This document shows positions 33,003 through 42,191 of a DNA stretch of 64,000 nt, in pieces (the stretch's first letter is position 1; every line of letters begins with the position of its first letter). The notes beneath the pieces are model-generated. The model was not told the DNA's origin and did not search any database. It saw nothing but the letters and a program-made list of their open reading frames with translations. This DNA comes from JAPPOI01 sp028818055 (GTDB taxonomy: Bacteria; Pseudomonadota; Alphaproteobacteria; Rhodobacterales; Rhodobacteraceae). The stretch spans positions 2,480,001 to 2,544,000 of the forward strand of contig OZ253954.1 of assembly GCA_965267405.1 (NCBI GenBank), in the 5' to 3' direction. The position numbers and the translations under genes were made by a program.

Positions 33003-35285
33003 CTAACCGTAATGCGCCACTGGAGTGCCTGCCAATGCCGACATGTTCAGCAGACCTCGTGCGGTGATCGAAGGCGTTACGATATGCGCACGATTTCCCA
33101 TGCCCATGAGGATTGGACCAACTTCCAAGCCGCCAGCACGCATTTTCAGTATGTTGCGCACACCCGAAGCCGCGTCGGTGTTGGCAAAAACCAACACAGT
33201 CGCCGGGCCTTCGAACCGAGCGTTTGGCATGATCCGGTCTCTCAACTCTGGATCAAGCGCAGCATCAGCATGCATCTCCCCTTCGTATTCGAAGTCGCGT
33301 GGTTGACTGTCGAGGATGTCGAGAGCGGCGCGCATGCGACGACCGGTATCACAATCGAGATTTCCGAATTGCGAATGACTGCATAATGCGATTTTCGGCT
33401 CGACTCCGAAGCGACGCACATGTCGCGCAGTTCCGACCACCACTTCGGCAATTTGCTCGGGCGTTGGTTCGGGGTGCACCTGGGTATCTGCAATGAAAAG
33501 GGGGCCATCTTCCATGATCATCAGGCTGAGCGCGCCGATAGGGTGCAAACCATCAGTCGCCAGGACCTCGCAAATGTATTTCAGATGCCAGAGGTACTGC
33601 CCAAATGTGCCGCAGATCAGTGAGTCCGCTTCCCCACGGTTTACCATTACGGCGCCAATGGCCGTTGTGTTTGTTCGCATAATTGCGCGCGCCAGATCAG
33701 GCGTGACACCTTTGCGCTCCATCAGTTTGTGATAGGTCGACCAATACTCGCGGTACCGAGGATCGTCTTCGGGGTTCACAATGTCGAAGTCAGCCATCGC
33801 TTGAACGGGAAGGCCAATGCGTTCAATCCGAGTCTGAATGACATCCGGACGACCAATCAGGATCGGTTTGTCCGTCGTTTCCTCAAGCATGGCGTTAGCG
33901 GCTCTCAGGACACGCTCGTCCTCACCTTCGGCGAAAACGATTTTGCGTGCCGCCGTTGCTGCAGCTTCGAAAACAGGACGCATGATCAGGGCCGACTTGA
34001 AGACGGAGCCATCAAGGTTTTGCTTATAAGCGCCAAGGTCTTCGATCGGTCGCGTCGCAACGCCAGACTCCATGGCAGCCTTGGCGACTGCGGTTGCGAC
34101 AACGCCCATAAGCCTTGGATCAAATGGTTTTGGGATCAGATATTCTCGACCAAATGTGAGCTGCTCGCCCTTATATGCAGCGGCGGCCTCGGCGCTGGTC
34201 GTTGCCCGCGCCAATGCTGCTATGCCTTCGATACAGGCCAGCTTCATCTCGTCATTGATCGTCGTCGCACCAACATCAAGCGCGCCCCGGAAAATGAACG
34301 GAAAACAGAGTACGTTATTGACTTGATTGGGAAAATCAGAACGACCCGTTGCAATGATGGCCGTTGGCGCAACTTCTCGCGCCGCGTCGGGCATGATTTC
34401 AGGCGTCGGGTTGGCAAGTGCGAAAATGATGGGTTCATCGGCCATCTTGCCAGCCATCTCGGGCGTCAAAACACCGGGGCCAGACAGCCCAAGGAACAGG
34501 TCTGCACCATCAATGACTTCGTCTAAGGAACGGGCGCCTCCGGGTTGAGCGTACTCTGCTTTTTGTGGGGTCATGTCGGCTTCACGACCCTCGTAGACCA
34601 GTCCTTCGAGGTCGCACAGAAATACATTTTCTCGACGAACTCCCAGCTTGAGAAGCATGTTCAAACAGGCGATACCCGCCGCTCCACCGCCCGTGGAAAC
34701 GACTTTAATGTCTTCGAATTTTCGTCCAGTTATATGCACCGCGTTGGTTGCCGCTGCACCAACGACGATTGCCGTTCCGTGCTGGTCATCATGAAAGACC
34801 GGAATGTTCATCCGTTCCCGGCATAGTTGCTCGACGACAAAGCAATCCGGGGCTTTGATATCTTCAAGATTGATCGCGCCAAACGTCGGCTCCAATGCGC
34901 AAACGATATCGGCGAGCTTCTCGGGATCATTTTCGTTCAACTCGATGTCGAAGCAATCGATGTTGGCGAACTTCTTGAATAAAACGGCTTTGCCTTCCAT
35001 CACAGGCTTTGAAGCCAAGCCTCCGATATTGCCCAACCCTAGAACGGCCGTTCCATTCGAAACAACAGCAACCAGATTGCCGCGCGCGGTGTATTGGCTT
35101 GCCGCCATCGGGTTGGATTTGATTTCAAGACAAGCCTCAGCCACGCCCGGAGAATATGCCCGCGCCAGATCGCGTCCGTTCGCCAAGGGCTTCGTCGCGC
35201 GGACCTCCAGTTTCCCTGGCCGTGGATACGCATGATAATCGAGAGCTGCTTGCTTTGCGCTCTCTTGCCGTTGGTCTTTCGTCAT
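33003..35285 (-). CDS. maeB: NADP-dependent malic enzyme with phosphotransacetylase-like domain
   Basis: A 760-aa two-domain protein of the MaeB type: residues 1-430 are malic enzyme (YSPGVAEACLEIKSNPMAAS, GNIGGLASKPVMEGKAVLFKKF, FHDDQHGTAIVVGAAATNAVH, GAGAAGIACLNMLLK-like Rossmann loop), decarboxylating malate to pyruvate; residues about 440-760 are a PTA_PTB domain (FAEGEDERVLRAANAML, MVNRGEADSLICGTFG), which in relatives binds acetyl-CoA as an allosteric regulator. Preceded by a 20-bp palindrome 17 nt before the start. Forms a minus-strand pair with prpE. Confidence 0.95.
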   Translation of the reverse strand: MTKDQRQESAKQAALDYHAYPRPGKLEVRATKPLANGRDLARAYSPGVAEACLEIKSNPMAASQYTARGNLVAVVSNGTAVLGLGNIGGLASKPVMEGKAVLFKKFANIDCFDIELNENDPEKLADIVCALEPTFGAINLEDIKAPDCFVVEQLCRERMNIPVFHDDQHGTAIVVGAAATNAVHITGRKFEDIKVVSTGGGAAGIACLNMLLKLGVRRENVFLCDLEGLVYEGREADMTPQKAEYAQPGGARSLDEVIDGADLFLGLSGPGVLTPEMAGKMADEPIIFALANPTPEIMPDAAREVAPTAIIATGRSDFPNQVNNVLCFPFIFRGALDVGATTINDEMKLACIEGIAALARATTSAEAAAAYKGEQLTFGREYLIPKPFDPRLMGVVATAVAKAAMESGVATRPIEDLGAYKQNLDGSVFKSALIMRPVFEAAATAARKIVFAEGEDERVLRAANAMLEETTDKPILIGRPDVIQTRIERIGLPVQAMADFDIVNPEDDPRYREYWSTYHKLMERKGVTPDLARAIMRTNTTAIGAVMVNRGEADSLICGTFGQYLWHLKYICEVLATDGLHPIGALSLMIMEDGPLFIADTQVHPEPTPEQIAEVVVGTARHVRRFGVEPKIALCSHSQFGNLDCDTGRRMRAALDILDSQPRDFEYEGEMHADAALDPELRDRIMPNARFEGPATVLVFANTDAASGVRNILKMRAGGLEVGPILMGMGNRAHIVTPSITARGLLNMSALAGTPVAHYG

Positions 35286-35301
35286 GCGGGCGATCTCCGA
35301 T

Positions 35302-35321
35302 TTAGTTTAACGCTAAACTAA
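35302..35321. promoter_or_regulatory. 20-bp palindromic operator between maeB and the cupin operon
   Basis: TTAGTTTA (35302-35309), ACGC, TAAACTAA (35314-35321): 8-bp arms, perfect. It is centred 27 nt upstream of the maeB start and about 112 nt upstream of the divergent gene. The form suits a dimeric MarR- or TetR-type repressor; none is encoded nearby. Confidence 0.55.
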
Positions 35322-35423
35322 TTTCTGGCTCTTAAGCGGGAACAATGGTCGCGTCAAACGATCATTCCTTGAATACATTGGCTTTGCAGGTCACTCTGCG
35401 GCGAGAAAGCGGTGAGGGCAAGC

Positions 35424-36509
35424 ATGACCAAGACCAAGGCGGAAATTCGTCTTCCGACAAAAGCGGTTCAAAACGACATCCCTTTTTACACGAAAGTATT
35501 GGGCATGCGCATGGATACCATCTATCCGGCCGATGATCCCAAAGTCGCTGTGTTTTCCGGCCATGGTTTACGGTTGTGTATCGATGCGGATGCGCCTGAA
35601 CCGCCCGGCACGATACGGATCCTCACCGAAAACCCTGACGAATTCGCCGACGGCGAACGTCGGCTTGTCGCTCCGAATGGGACACAGATTGAAATCGACG
35701 ATCTCAATCCACCGTTTCATCTGCCGGAAACCGAACATGCGTTCGTGGTACGCCGATTGGCCGATCAGGCGCCTTGGGTCATTGGGCGTGCGGGCATGCA
35801 TTACCGCGATCTGATCCCGGATCGATTGGGCGGCTCGATCATCGCCAGCCATATTCGCATACCCGACGGCGGTCCCGTGCCGGATATGGTCCACTATCAC
35901 ACCGTCGGATTTCAATTGATCTTTTGTTATCGCGGTTGGGTCGATCTTGTGTACGAAGACCAAGGCCCACCTTTCCGCCTTGAGGCTGGGAATTGCGTTA
36001 TCCAACCACCTGAGATTCGACACAGGGTCCTGTTCGCTTCAGACAATATTGAAGTGATCGAAATCGGAGTTCCAGCCGAACATGTTACGACGATCGATCA
36101 CGAAATGGAGCTTCCAACAACAACTCTGAACCCCGATCGGCTTTTCCAGGGCCAACGCTTTGTTCACCACAAGGCGGATCAGGCGACGTGGAACGATTTC
36201 CGACTTCCGGGCTTCCAAAGCCGCGACACAACGATCGAAGACAACACCGCCGGAGTCGCCGGCGTTCATGTTGTGAAACGCGGTGCGGGCGATCCTGTTT
36301 GGACCAAGCACGACGGCGATATTCTCTTCACCTTCGTGATGGAAGGCTCAATGACTTTAGAAGGCGAGGGGAAAGACCCTTACGACCTGCTACCGGGCGA
36401 TGCGTTCGTCATTCCCCCGGGAATGGCGACGCGCTACCTCAATCCGTCTGACGACATTGAACTTCTGGAAGTGGCTCTTCCTGGCAAGGTTCCGACCAAG
36501 ACGCTGTGA
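35424..36509 (+). CDS. VOC-like plus double-cupin fusion protein
   Basis: A 361-aa protein. Residues 1-95 look like a glyoxalase/VOC half (KAVQNDIPFYTKVLGMRMDTI); residues about 130-235 a first cupin (DMVHYHTVGFQLIFCYRGWV, then PPEIRHRV), with His residues placed as metal ligands; residues about 275-355 a second cupin (KHDGDILFTFVMEGSMTLEG, LPGDAFVIPPGMATRY). Start ATG 35424 follows GAGGG; a GTG at 35412 is possible. First gene of the cdd-deoA-deoB-add-upp operon. No reaction can be assigned; the context suggests something connected to nucleoside or sugar-phosphate catabolism. Confidence 0.7.
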   Translation: MTKTKAEIRLPTKAVQNDIPFYTKVLGMRMDTIYPADDPKVAVFSGHGLRLCIDADAPEPPGTIRILTENPDEFADGERRLVAPNGTQIEIDDLNPPFHLPETEHAFVVRRLADQAPWVIGRAGMHYRDLIPDRLGGSIIASHIRIPDGGPVPDMVHYHTVGFQLIFCYRGWVDLVYEDQGPPFRLEAGNCVIQPPEIRHRVLFASDNIEVIEIGVPAEHVTTIDHEMELPTTTLNPDRLFQGQRFVHHKADQATWNDFRLPGFQSRDTTIEDNTAGVAGVHVVKRGAGDPVWTKHDGDILFTFVMEGSMTLEGEGKDPYDLLPGDAFVIPPGMATRYLNPSDDIELLEVALPGKVPTKTL

Positions 36510-36571
36510 GAGCCCTTGCACTTCGCCGGTCAGCGGGTCACCCTGAGCCGGTTCCATGGGAGGTGATGTTT

Positions 36572-36964
36572 ATGAGTCTTATCGACGCGGCGCGGAACGT
36601 GCGTGAAAATGCTTATGCTCCTTATTCGAACTTCAAAGTTGGCGCGGCATTGAAAACAGCGTCCGGCAAGGTTTTCGTTGGGGTGAATGTTGAAAATGTA
36701 GCCTACCCCGAGGGAACCTGCGCCGAAGCCGGTGCGATCGCCGCAATGATCGCTGCTGGCGAAACTGAGTTTGTCGAAGCAGCTGTCATTGCCGATAGTC
36801 CGAAACCTGTACCTCCTTGCGGAGGATGCCGTCAAAAACTGACCGAATTCGCTTCACAAAGCGCAAGACTAACGATGGCCACAACTGCGGGTACGACCCA
36901 GGAAATGGCAGTCTCCGATCTTCTGCCGGGCGCGTTCGATGCAGGCTATATGGAAAATACGTAA
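36572..36964 (+). CDS. cdd: Cytidine deaminase
   Basis: A 130-aa homotetrameric zinc enzyme that deaminates cytidine and deoxycytidine to uridine. It begins with SLIDAARNVRENAYAPYSNF, has the catalytic ENVAYPEGTCAEAGAI (Cys ligand and Glu) and PPCGGCRQKL (the other two zinc cysteines). GGGAGG at 36558-36563 is 8 nt from ATG 36572; an ATG at 36566 is too close to it and the longer frame lacks similarity. Ends 3 nt before deoA. Confidence 0.95.
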   Translation: MSLIDAARNVRENAYAPYSNFKVGAALKTASGKVFVGVNVENVAYPEGTCAEAGAIAAMIAAGETEFVEAAVIADSPKPVPPCGGCRQKLTEFASQSARLTMATTAGTTQEMAVSDLLPGAFDAGYMENT

Positions 36965-36967
36965 GTC

Positions 36968-38272
36968 ATGGATGCCCGAGCCATTATCGCCAAAGTCCGC
37001 GATGGCTTTGAACCTACCCAAGCTGAATTAACGTGGTTTGCCAAAGGCTTGGCATCCGGTGCAGTGACTGATGCTCAAGCTGGGGCGTTTGCCATGGCAG
37101 CGTGTCTTAAGGGTTTCACGGACGACGCGCGGGTCGGGTTCACCTTGGCCATGCGCGATTCCGGTGATGTGTTGAATTGGGACCTGCCCGGGCCGGTGAT
37201 CGACAAACACTCGACCGGCGGTATCGGCGATTGCGTGTCGCTTTTACTGGCGCCGATGCTGGCGTCGGTTGGCGCATATGTGCCGATGATTTCGGGCCGT
37301 GGATTGGGGCACACAGGCGGTACGCTCGACAAGTTGGAAGCAATTCCCGGGGTCTCGACCGATGTCGATGAAAAGCGCTTCCTGAAAATGACGAAGGACA
37401 TTGGATGCGCCATCGTTTCGGCGGCAACCAACATGGCACCGGCCGACAAGCGCCTGTATGCGATCCGCGATGTTACTTCGACAGTAGAAAGTATTGATCT
37501 GATCACTGCGTCGATCCTTTCCAAGAAACTTGCTGCTGGCCTGGAAAGTCTGATCCTTGATGTGAAGGTCGGCTCCGGCGCGTTCATGAGCAAAGACGAA
37601 GATGCACGTGCGCTTGCGCAATCGTTGGTGTCGACCTCGAACGGTGCAGGGTGCACGACGGCGGCTCTAATCACCGAAATGGATCAACCATTGGCGCCAG
37701 CCGCCGGGAATGCTCTTGAGGTTGCCGAGATCATGCTGGCGCTCACCGCGCCCAAGAACAGTCGGCTGGTCGAACTGACACTGGCATTGGGCGCAGAATT
37801 GATGGCGCTTTCGGGCATGTGCGAAACTCCCGAAGCAGGCGCCGAAAAACTCCGAGACACTCTGGAAAACGGTCAGGCGGCAGAGAAGTTCGACGAACTA
37901 GTCGCTGCGCTTGGCGGACCCAAAGGCTTTTCAAGCACTTGGCGGCAACGCCTGCCAGAGGCCAATGTCATTCGCGATATTCAGTCACCGCGAGCTGGGT
38001 TTATCGCCGCGCTGGATGGGCGTCAGATCGGAATGGGCGTTGTCCACATGGGCGGTGGCCGCCTGCGCGGAGGAGAAAGGATCGATCCGTCCGTCGGATA
38101 TTCTGACATCTTGCCGCTGGCAGAAAAAGTTGAGAAGGGTCAGACGCTTGCGCGCCTTCATGCAAGTTCAGAACGAGCGGCACAAGCGGCTGAAAAGGCG
38201 TTTCTTGAAGCTGTCGAAATCGCTGACGAGGCCCCCGATACACGTCCACTGATCATCGATCGAGTTGCATAA
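36968..38272 (+). CDS. deoA: Thymidine phosphorylase
   Basis: A 434-aa enzyme that cleaves thymidine with phosphate to thymine and deoxyribose 1-phosphate. Family signature DKHSTGGIGDCVSLLLAPML (about residue 78) and SGRGLGHTGGTLDKLEAIPG are present, as well as SKKLAAGLESLILDVKVGSGAF (about 182) and the C-terminal beta domain. Follows cdd at 3 nt spacing; its TAA overlaps the deoB ATG by one base. Confidence 0.95.
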   Translation: MDARAIIAKVRDGFEPTQAELTWFAKGLASGAVTDAQAGAFAMAACLKGFTDDARVGFTLAMRDSGDVLNWDLPGPVIDKHSTGGIGDCVSLLLAPMLASVGAYVPMISGRGLGHTGGTLDKLEAIPGVSTDVDEKRFLKMTKDIGCAIVSAATNMAPADKRLYAIRDVTSTVESIDLITASILSKKLAAGLESLILDVKVGSGAFMSKDEDARALAQSLVSTSNGAGCTTAALITEMDQPLAPAAGNALEVAEIMLALTAPKNSRLVELTLALGAELMALSGMCETPEAGAEKLRDTLENGQAAEKFDELVAALGGPKGFSSTWRQRLPEANVIRDIQSPRAGFIAALDGRQIGMGVVHMGGGRLRGGERIDPSVGYSDILPLAEKVEKGQTLARLHASSERAAQAAEKAFLEAVEIADEAPDTRPLIIDRVA

Positions 38273-39480
38273 TGGCCCGGGCGTTTCTTGTCGTTCTGGA
38301 TAGTGCGGGCATCGGTGGGGCACCGGACGCCGAGTATTTCTTCAATGGTGAAACTCCCGACTCAGGGTCCAATACGATTGGCCATATCGCGCAAGCCTGC
38401 GCGGACGGCAAAGCCGAAGAGCAACGAACCGGGCAACTGCAATTGCCAAATCTTGACCAGATTGGTCTGGGTGCGGCGACCCGACTGGCATCGGGCGATG
38501 AAACGCCGGGTCTGTCTGCCGAGCCGCAGGGTCTCTGGGGTGCGGCCACGGAAATCTCTCCGGGCAAAGACACCCCATCGGGTCACTGGGAATTGGCCGG
38601 GGTGCCCGTTCCCTGGGACTGGACATATTTCCCAAAGACCCAGCCGGTTTTTCCAAACAGCCTTCTGGCAGAAGTGCATCGGTTGGCTGAAGTCGACGGT
38701 ACGCTTTGCAACGACCATGCCTCGGGTACTGCTGTCATCGATGAGTTGGGTGAAGAACACATCCGAACGGGTTGGCCCATCTGTTACACCTCGGTCGACA
38801 GCGTATTTCAGATTGCAGCGCACGAAGAACACTTCGGCCTCGATCGGCTTTTGGCCCTTTGTGAAGGGTTGGCTCCGACGTTGCATCAAATGCGGGTTGG
38901 AAGGGTGATCGCGCGTCCCTTCGTTGGTGAACCCGGCAACTTCGAACGCACCACCAATCGCAAGGACCATGCCATTGAACCGCCGTCACCGACGCTTTGT
39001 GATTGGGTTCAGAACGCGGGTCGAAAGGTCTATGCGGTTGGAAAAATTGGCGATATTTTTTCCATGCGTGGGATCGATGAAGTCAGGAAAGGCCGGGATA
39101 CCGACCTTATGGAACATCTTGCGCACTATCTCGAGACAGCAGAAAACGGCAGCTTCACATTCGCCAACTTTGTCGAGTTTGACAGCCTTTACGGGCACCG
39201 CAGAGATGTTTCAGGTTATGCGCGTGCACTTGAATGGTTCGATGCAGAAATTCCACGTCTTAAGTCGTTGATGCAGCCTGATGATCTGATGATCTTCACG
39301 GCTGATCACGGAAATGACCCAATTTGGATTGGGAGCGACCACACGCGCGAGCGCGTGCCCGTTCTCGGAATTGGGATTGGGACCAAAAGCATTGGACATG
39401 TGGCGTTTGCCGATGTCGCAGCTTCTATTGCCAAGCACTTGAGCGTGCCTGCATATGGCCCCGGAAGGAGCTTCCTGTGA
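38272..39480 (+). CDS. deoB: Phosphopentomutase
   Basis: A 402-aa alkaline phosphatase-superfamily metalloenzyme converting (deoxy)ribose 1-phosphate to the 5-phosphate. It shows FLVVLDSAGIGGAPDAEYF (metal D), GSNTIGHIAQAC, GKDTPSGHWELAG (the phosphothreonine site), FVEFDSLYGHRRD and the metal-binding ADHGNDPIWIGSDHTRE near residue 344. Overlaps add by GTGA. Confidence 0.95.
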   Translation: MARAFLVVLDSAGIGGAPDAEYFFNGETPDSGSNTIGHIAQACADGKAEEQRTGQLQLPNLDQIGLGAATRLASGDETPGLSAEPQGLWGAATEISPGKDTPSGHWELAGVPVPWDWTYFPKTQPVFPNSLLAEVHRLAEVDGTLCNDHASGTAVIDELGEEHIRTGWPICYTSVDSVFQIAAHEEHFGLDRLLALCEGLAPTLHQMRVGRVIARPFVGEPGNFERTTNRKDHAIEPPSPTLCDWVQNAGRKVYAVGKIGDIFSMRGIDEVRKGRDTDLMEHLAHYLETAENGSFTFANFVEFDSLYGHRRDVSGYARALEWFDAEIPRLKSLMQPDDLMIFTADHGNDPIWIGSDHTRERVPVLGIGIGTKSIGHVAFADVAASIAKHLSVPAYGPGRSFL

Positions 39481-40460
39481 CATCTGACCTAAAAAAAGTA
39501 GAGCTGCATTTGCACCTGGAAGGGGCGGCACCTCCGTCCTTCATCCGGGGATTGGCATCCGAAAAGAATGTCGATCTATTGGACATCTTTGATGAAAATG
39601 GGTCGTACAAGTACGAAGACTTCTGGGATTTTCTCAAAGTCTATGAAGCGGCAACCAGCGTGCTTCAAACCCCGGAAGATTTCGGTCGATTGACCCAAGC
39701 CGTTCTGGAAGAAAGTGCGAAGTCCAACGTTGTCTATTCTGAAGTGTTTCTCAGCCCAGACTTTTGCGGAGAACGCGATGTGGGCGCATGGAAGGAATAC
39801 CTCGCGGCTATTCAGGAAGCGGCGAACCAAGCTGAGCGCAGTGACGGGATCGTCTTGCGCGGCATCATCACCTGCATTCGCCATTTTGGACCTGACCTGG
39901 CCAAGGAAACGGCCATTTGCGCGGCCGAAACCGCCGGTGACTGGATCGTAGGATTTGGCATAGGTGGAGACGAAAAGGTCGGTGCGCCAAAAGACTTTTC
40001 CTGGTCATTCGATTGCGCGAGGGAAGCGGGCCTGCGGCTTACAGCGCACGCAGGTGAATGGGGCGGACCTGAAAGTGTTCAGGCCGTCGTCGATGATCTG
40101 GGCGTGGAACGGGTTGGCCACGGGGTCCGCGCAATCGAAGATCCGGCATTGGTCGAAAAGCTAGCCGAACGCGGCATCGTTCTGGAGACCTGTCCGGGGT
40201 CCAACGTCGTTTTGAACGTTTATTCGACTTGGGAAAACCACCCTGTTGATCGTTTGCGAGAAGCAGGATGCATCGTCACGGTCTCAACCGACGACCCACC
40301 GTTCTTTCACACGACGATGAATCGGGAATATCAGATGCTTGCCGACACGTTCGGATGGGATGATGATGCTTTCCGAGCACTTGCACGCACAAGCATGGAT
40401 GCCGCATTCTGTGATGCATCGACAAAAGAGAACCTTCAAAAAGTACTGGAAGCGGAATGA
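39477..40460 (+). CDS. add: Adenosine deaminase
   Basis: A 327-aa zinc hydrolase converting adenosine to inosine. The N-terminal VELHLHLEGAAPPSFI holds the HxH ligands; then TAHAGEWGGPESV (His ligand, about residue 190), VGHGVRAIEDPALV, and STDDPPFFHT (the aspartate). The start is GTG 39477 within the GTGA overlap with deoB and after GGAAGGA; the longer upstream frame is inside deoB. It is followed by upp, with an ATGA overlap. Confidence 0.92.
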   Translation: MTSDLKKVELHLHLEGAAPPSFIRGLASEKNVDLLDIFDENGSYKYEDFWDFLKVYEAATSVLQTPEDFGRLTQAVLEESAKSNVVYSEVFLSPDFCGERDVGAWKEYLAAIQEAANQAERSDGIVLRGIITCIRHFGPDLAKETAICAAETAGDWIVGFGIGGDEKVGAPKDFSWSFDCAREAGLRLTAHAGEWGGPESVQAVVDDLGVERVGHGVRAIEDPALVEKLAERGIVLETCPGSNVVLNVYSTWENHPVDRLREAGCIVTVSTDDPPFFHTTMNREYQMLADTFGWDDDAFRALARTSMDAAFCDASTKENLQKVLEAE

Positions 40461-41089
40461 AAGATCACCTGACCATCGTCGATCACCCATTGGTGCAGCA
40501 CAAATTGACGCTGATGCGTGATGTGGGAACATCCACTGCAGTTTTCCGCCAGCTTCTCCGTGAGATCAGCCACCTTCTGGCTTACGAGGTGACACGCGAA
40601 TTAAAGATGACAACGCGTGAAATCGAAACACCACTAACCAAAATGAACGCACCGGTCCTTGACGGCCCGAAACTTGCACTGGTTTCAATCCTGCGGGCTG
40701 GCAATGGCTTGCTTGATGGCATGTTGGATCTGATACCATCCGCGCGCGTCGGTTTTGTCGGACTGTATCGCGACGAAGAAACGCTGAAGCCAGTTCAATA
40801 CTACTGCAAATTGCCAAGCGGACTGAATCGTCGGTTGGTGATTGCCGTCGATCCCATGCTTGCCACGGGCAACAGTTCGGCAGCCGCGATTGATCTGATC
40901 AAGGAACAGGGCGCGACCGATATCCGGTTCTTGTGCCTTTTGGCGGCGCCTGAAGGTGTGGCCCGCATGAAGGAAGCTCACCCCGATGTTCCTGTCGTGA
41001 CTGCAGCGTTGGACGAAAAACTCAACGAAGTGGGTTACATCATGCCGGGGCTGGGCGACGCCGGGGACAGGATGTTTGGCACAAAGTAA
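40457..41089 (+). CDS. upp: Uracil phosphoribosyltransferase
   Basis: A 210-aa PRTase that makes UMP from uracil and PRPP. It has TIVDHPLVQHKLTLMRD at the N-terminus, SILRAGNGLLDGML, the PRPP loop AVDPMLATGNSSAAAIDL (about residue 130) and the C-terminal uracil-binding GYIMPGLGDAGDRMFGTK. Last gene of the salvage operon: cdd makes uridine, deoA/deoB handle the pentose, add deaminates adenosine, upp recovers uracil. Confidence 0.96.
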   Translation: MKDHLTIVDHPLVQHKLTLMRDVGTSTAVFRQLLREISHLLAYEVTRELKMTTREIETPLTKMNAPVLDGPKLALVSILRAGNGLLDGMLDLIPSARVGFVGLYRDEETLKPVQYYCKLPSGLNRRLVIAVDPMLATGNSSAAAIDLIKEQGATDIRFLCLLAAPEGVARMKEAHPDVPVVTAALDEKLNEVGYIMPGLGDAGDRMFGTK

Positions 41090-41095
41090 ACCAAG

Positions 41096-42109
41096 CTAGG
41101 GCGTGCATATTGTCTGAAGGGCGATCCAATCGCCGTCATCCAGAAGCGCCCTTGGCTCATTTTTTGGCTGGACGTTGAACGCCTGCGCGACATCGCCATT
41201 GACGATCGACAATTCATTCAACCTTGCATCAAGAGTGGCGGGGTCCGCTGCAGCCCGGGGGATTGCTATCAATTGGCGGGCATATTCTCGTAAATCCTCG
41301 GACGCGATCTCACCCGTAGTCAAAAACCGGAACGACGCGCGGGCACCGGTTCCACGCAACAAGTGTTCAACCGGATCTTCCTGAGCAAATCGAAGACTTT
41401 CCGCAATCGCCGACGCGGCTAGAACGTGGGGGCTTTCATAGTCTTCCGCCAGTTTGTGGCTGAGAAGTATCGTCCCGTCCGGCAGACTTGCCGTGGATTC
41501 AAGGGCAGACGACAATACAACAAACTGCGTCTGCTGGTCGGGTAAAACAATCTGCGAAACCCGTGAAAGCGCAATTGATCCAGCATCGCTTGAACACGGC
41601 GCTCCGGTCAGTGTGGTGATATGATCGACGAGACTTTCACCAAGCGCCTGTCGATAGCTGTCGGGAACAAGGGTCGCCGCATATCTGGCCATGGCGCCCG
41701 GAAGCCAGAGCGTCGCGAATGCCGTGATCGCCGCGATGACAAGCAGAAAGGTCAATATGCGTATACTGCCTGGGCGCTTTCCGCGTCGCCGGATTGACTT
41801 CATGATCTTGGTCAAAGCCGCAACCATGGTATCGTCAGCAATTTCAAGGGTTTCCGGCGCATCGCCGCTGGGGGCAAAAATTGCCGGTCGCTCGCCCGGA
41901 TTTCGACGCTCAAGCGCAGCCAACGACCAATGCGTCAAGGCAACATCGTGCAAATCAGTGATGGTCAGCGTCGCATCCCCGATCGATACGACGACATCGC
42001 GGCGCTGGGCGTCACTGGTCTCGCGCCAGACGGCCTCGGATTCCAACCTCTGATACGCGTCAAGAACTGTCACGCGCCCAATCTGCCCTTTTGCCTGTTT
42101 GAAGAACAC
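41096..42109 (-). CDS. Membrane protein with degenerate M48-peptidase fold
   Basis: A 337-aa protein (GTG start). The N-terminal cytoplasmic part, about residues 15-90, holds a beta-rich domain; a transmembrane helix lies near residues 117-140 (ILTFLLVIAAITAFATLWLPG); the periplasmic C-terminal half contains SLPDGTILLSHKLAEDY followed by LAASAIAESLR. This aligns position by position with the M48 block PGGxIxVxxGLL...LAAVLAHEIGH, but HExxH is replaced by AESLR, so zinc binding is lost. A non-catalytic relative of M48 proteases is therefore likely. It converges with upp at 6 nt. Confidence 0.55.
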   Translation of the reverse strand: MFFKQAKGQIGRVTVLDAYQRLESEAVWRETSDAQRRDVVVSIGDATLTITDLHDVALTHWSLAALERRNPGERPAIFAPSGDAPETLEIADDTMVAALTKIMKSIRRRGKRPGSIRILTFLLVIAAITAFATLWLPGAMARYAATLVPDSYRQALGESLVDHITTLTGAPCSSDAGSIALSRVSQIVLPDQQTQFVVLSSALESTASLPDGTILLSHKLAEDYESPHVLAASAIAESLRFAQEDPVEHLLRGTGARASFRFLTTGEIASEDLREYARQLIAIPRAAADPATLDARLNELSIVNGDVAQAFNVQPKNEPRALLDDGDWIALQTICTP

Positions 42110-42191
42110 TACGACAAACCGGTCCTGCAGGGAACGGAAGAGTCAGGGTTAAGCCTTGCTCGTCAATTCCGAAAGTTGGAAGTTGTCGACC

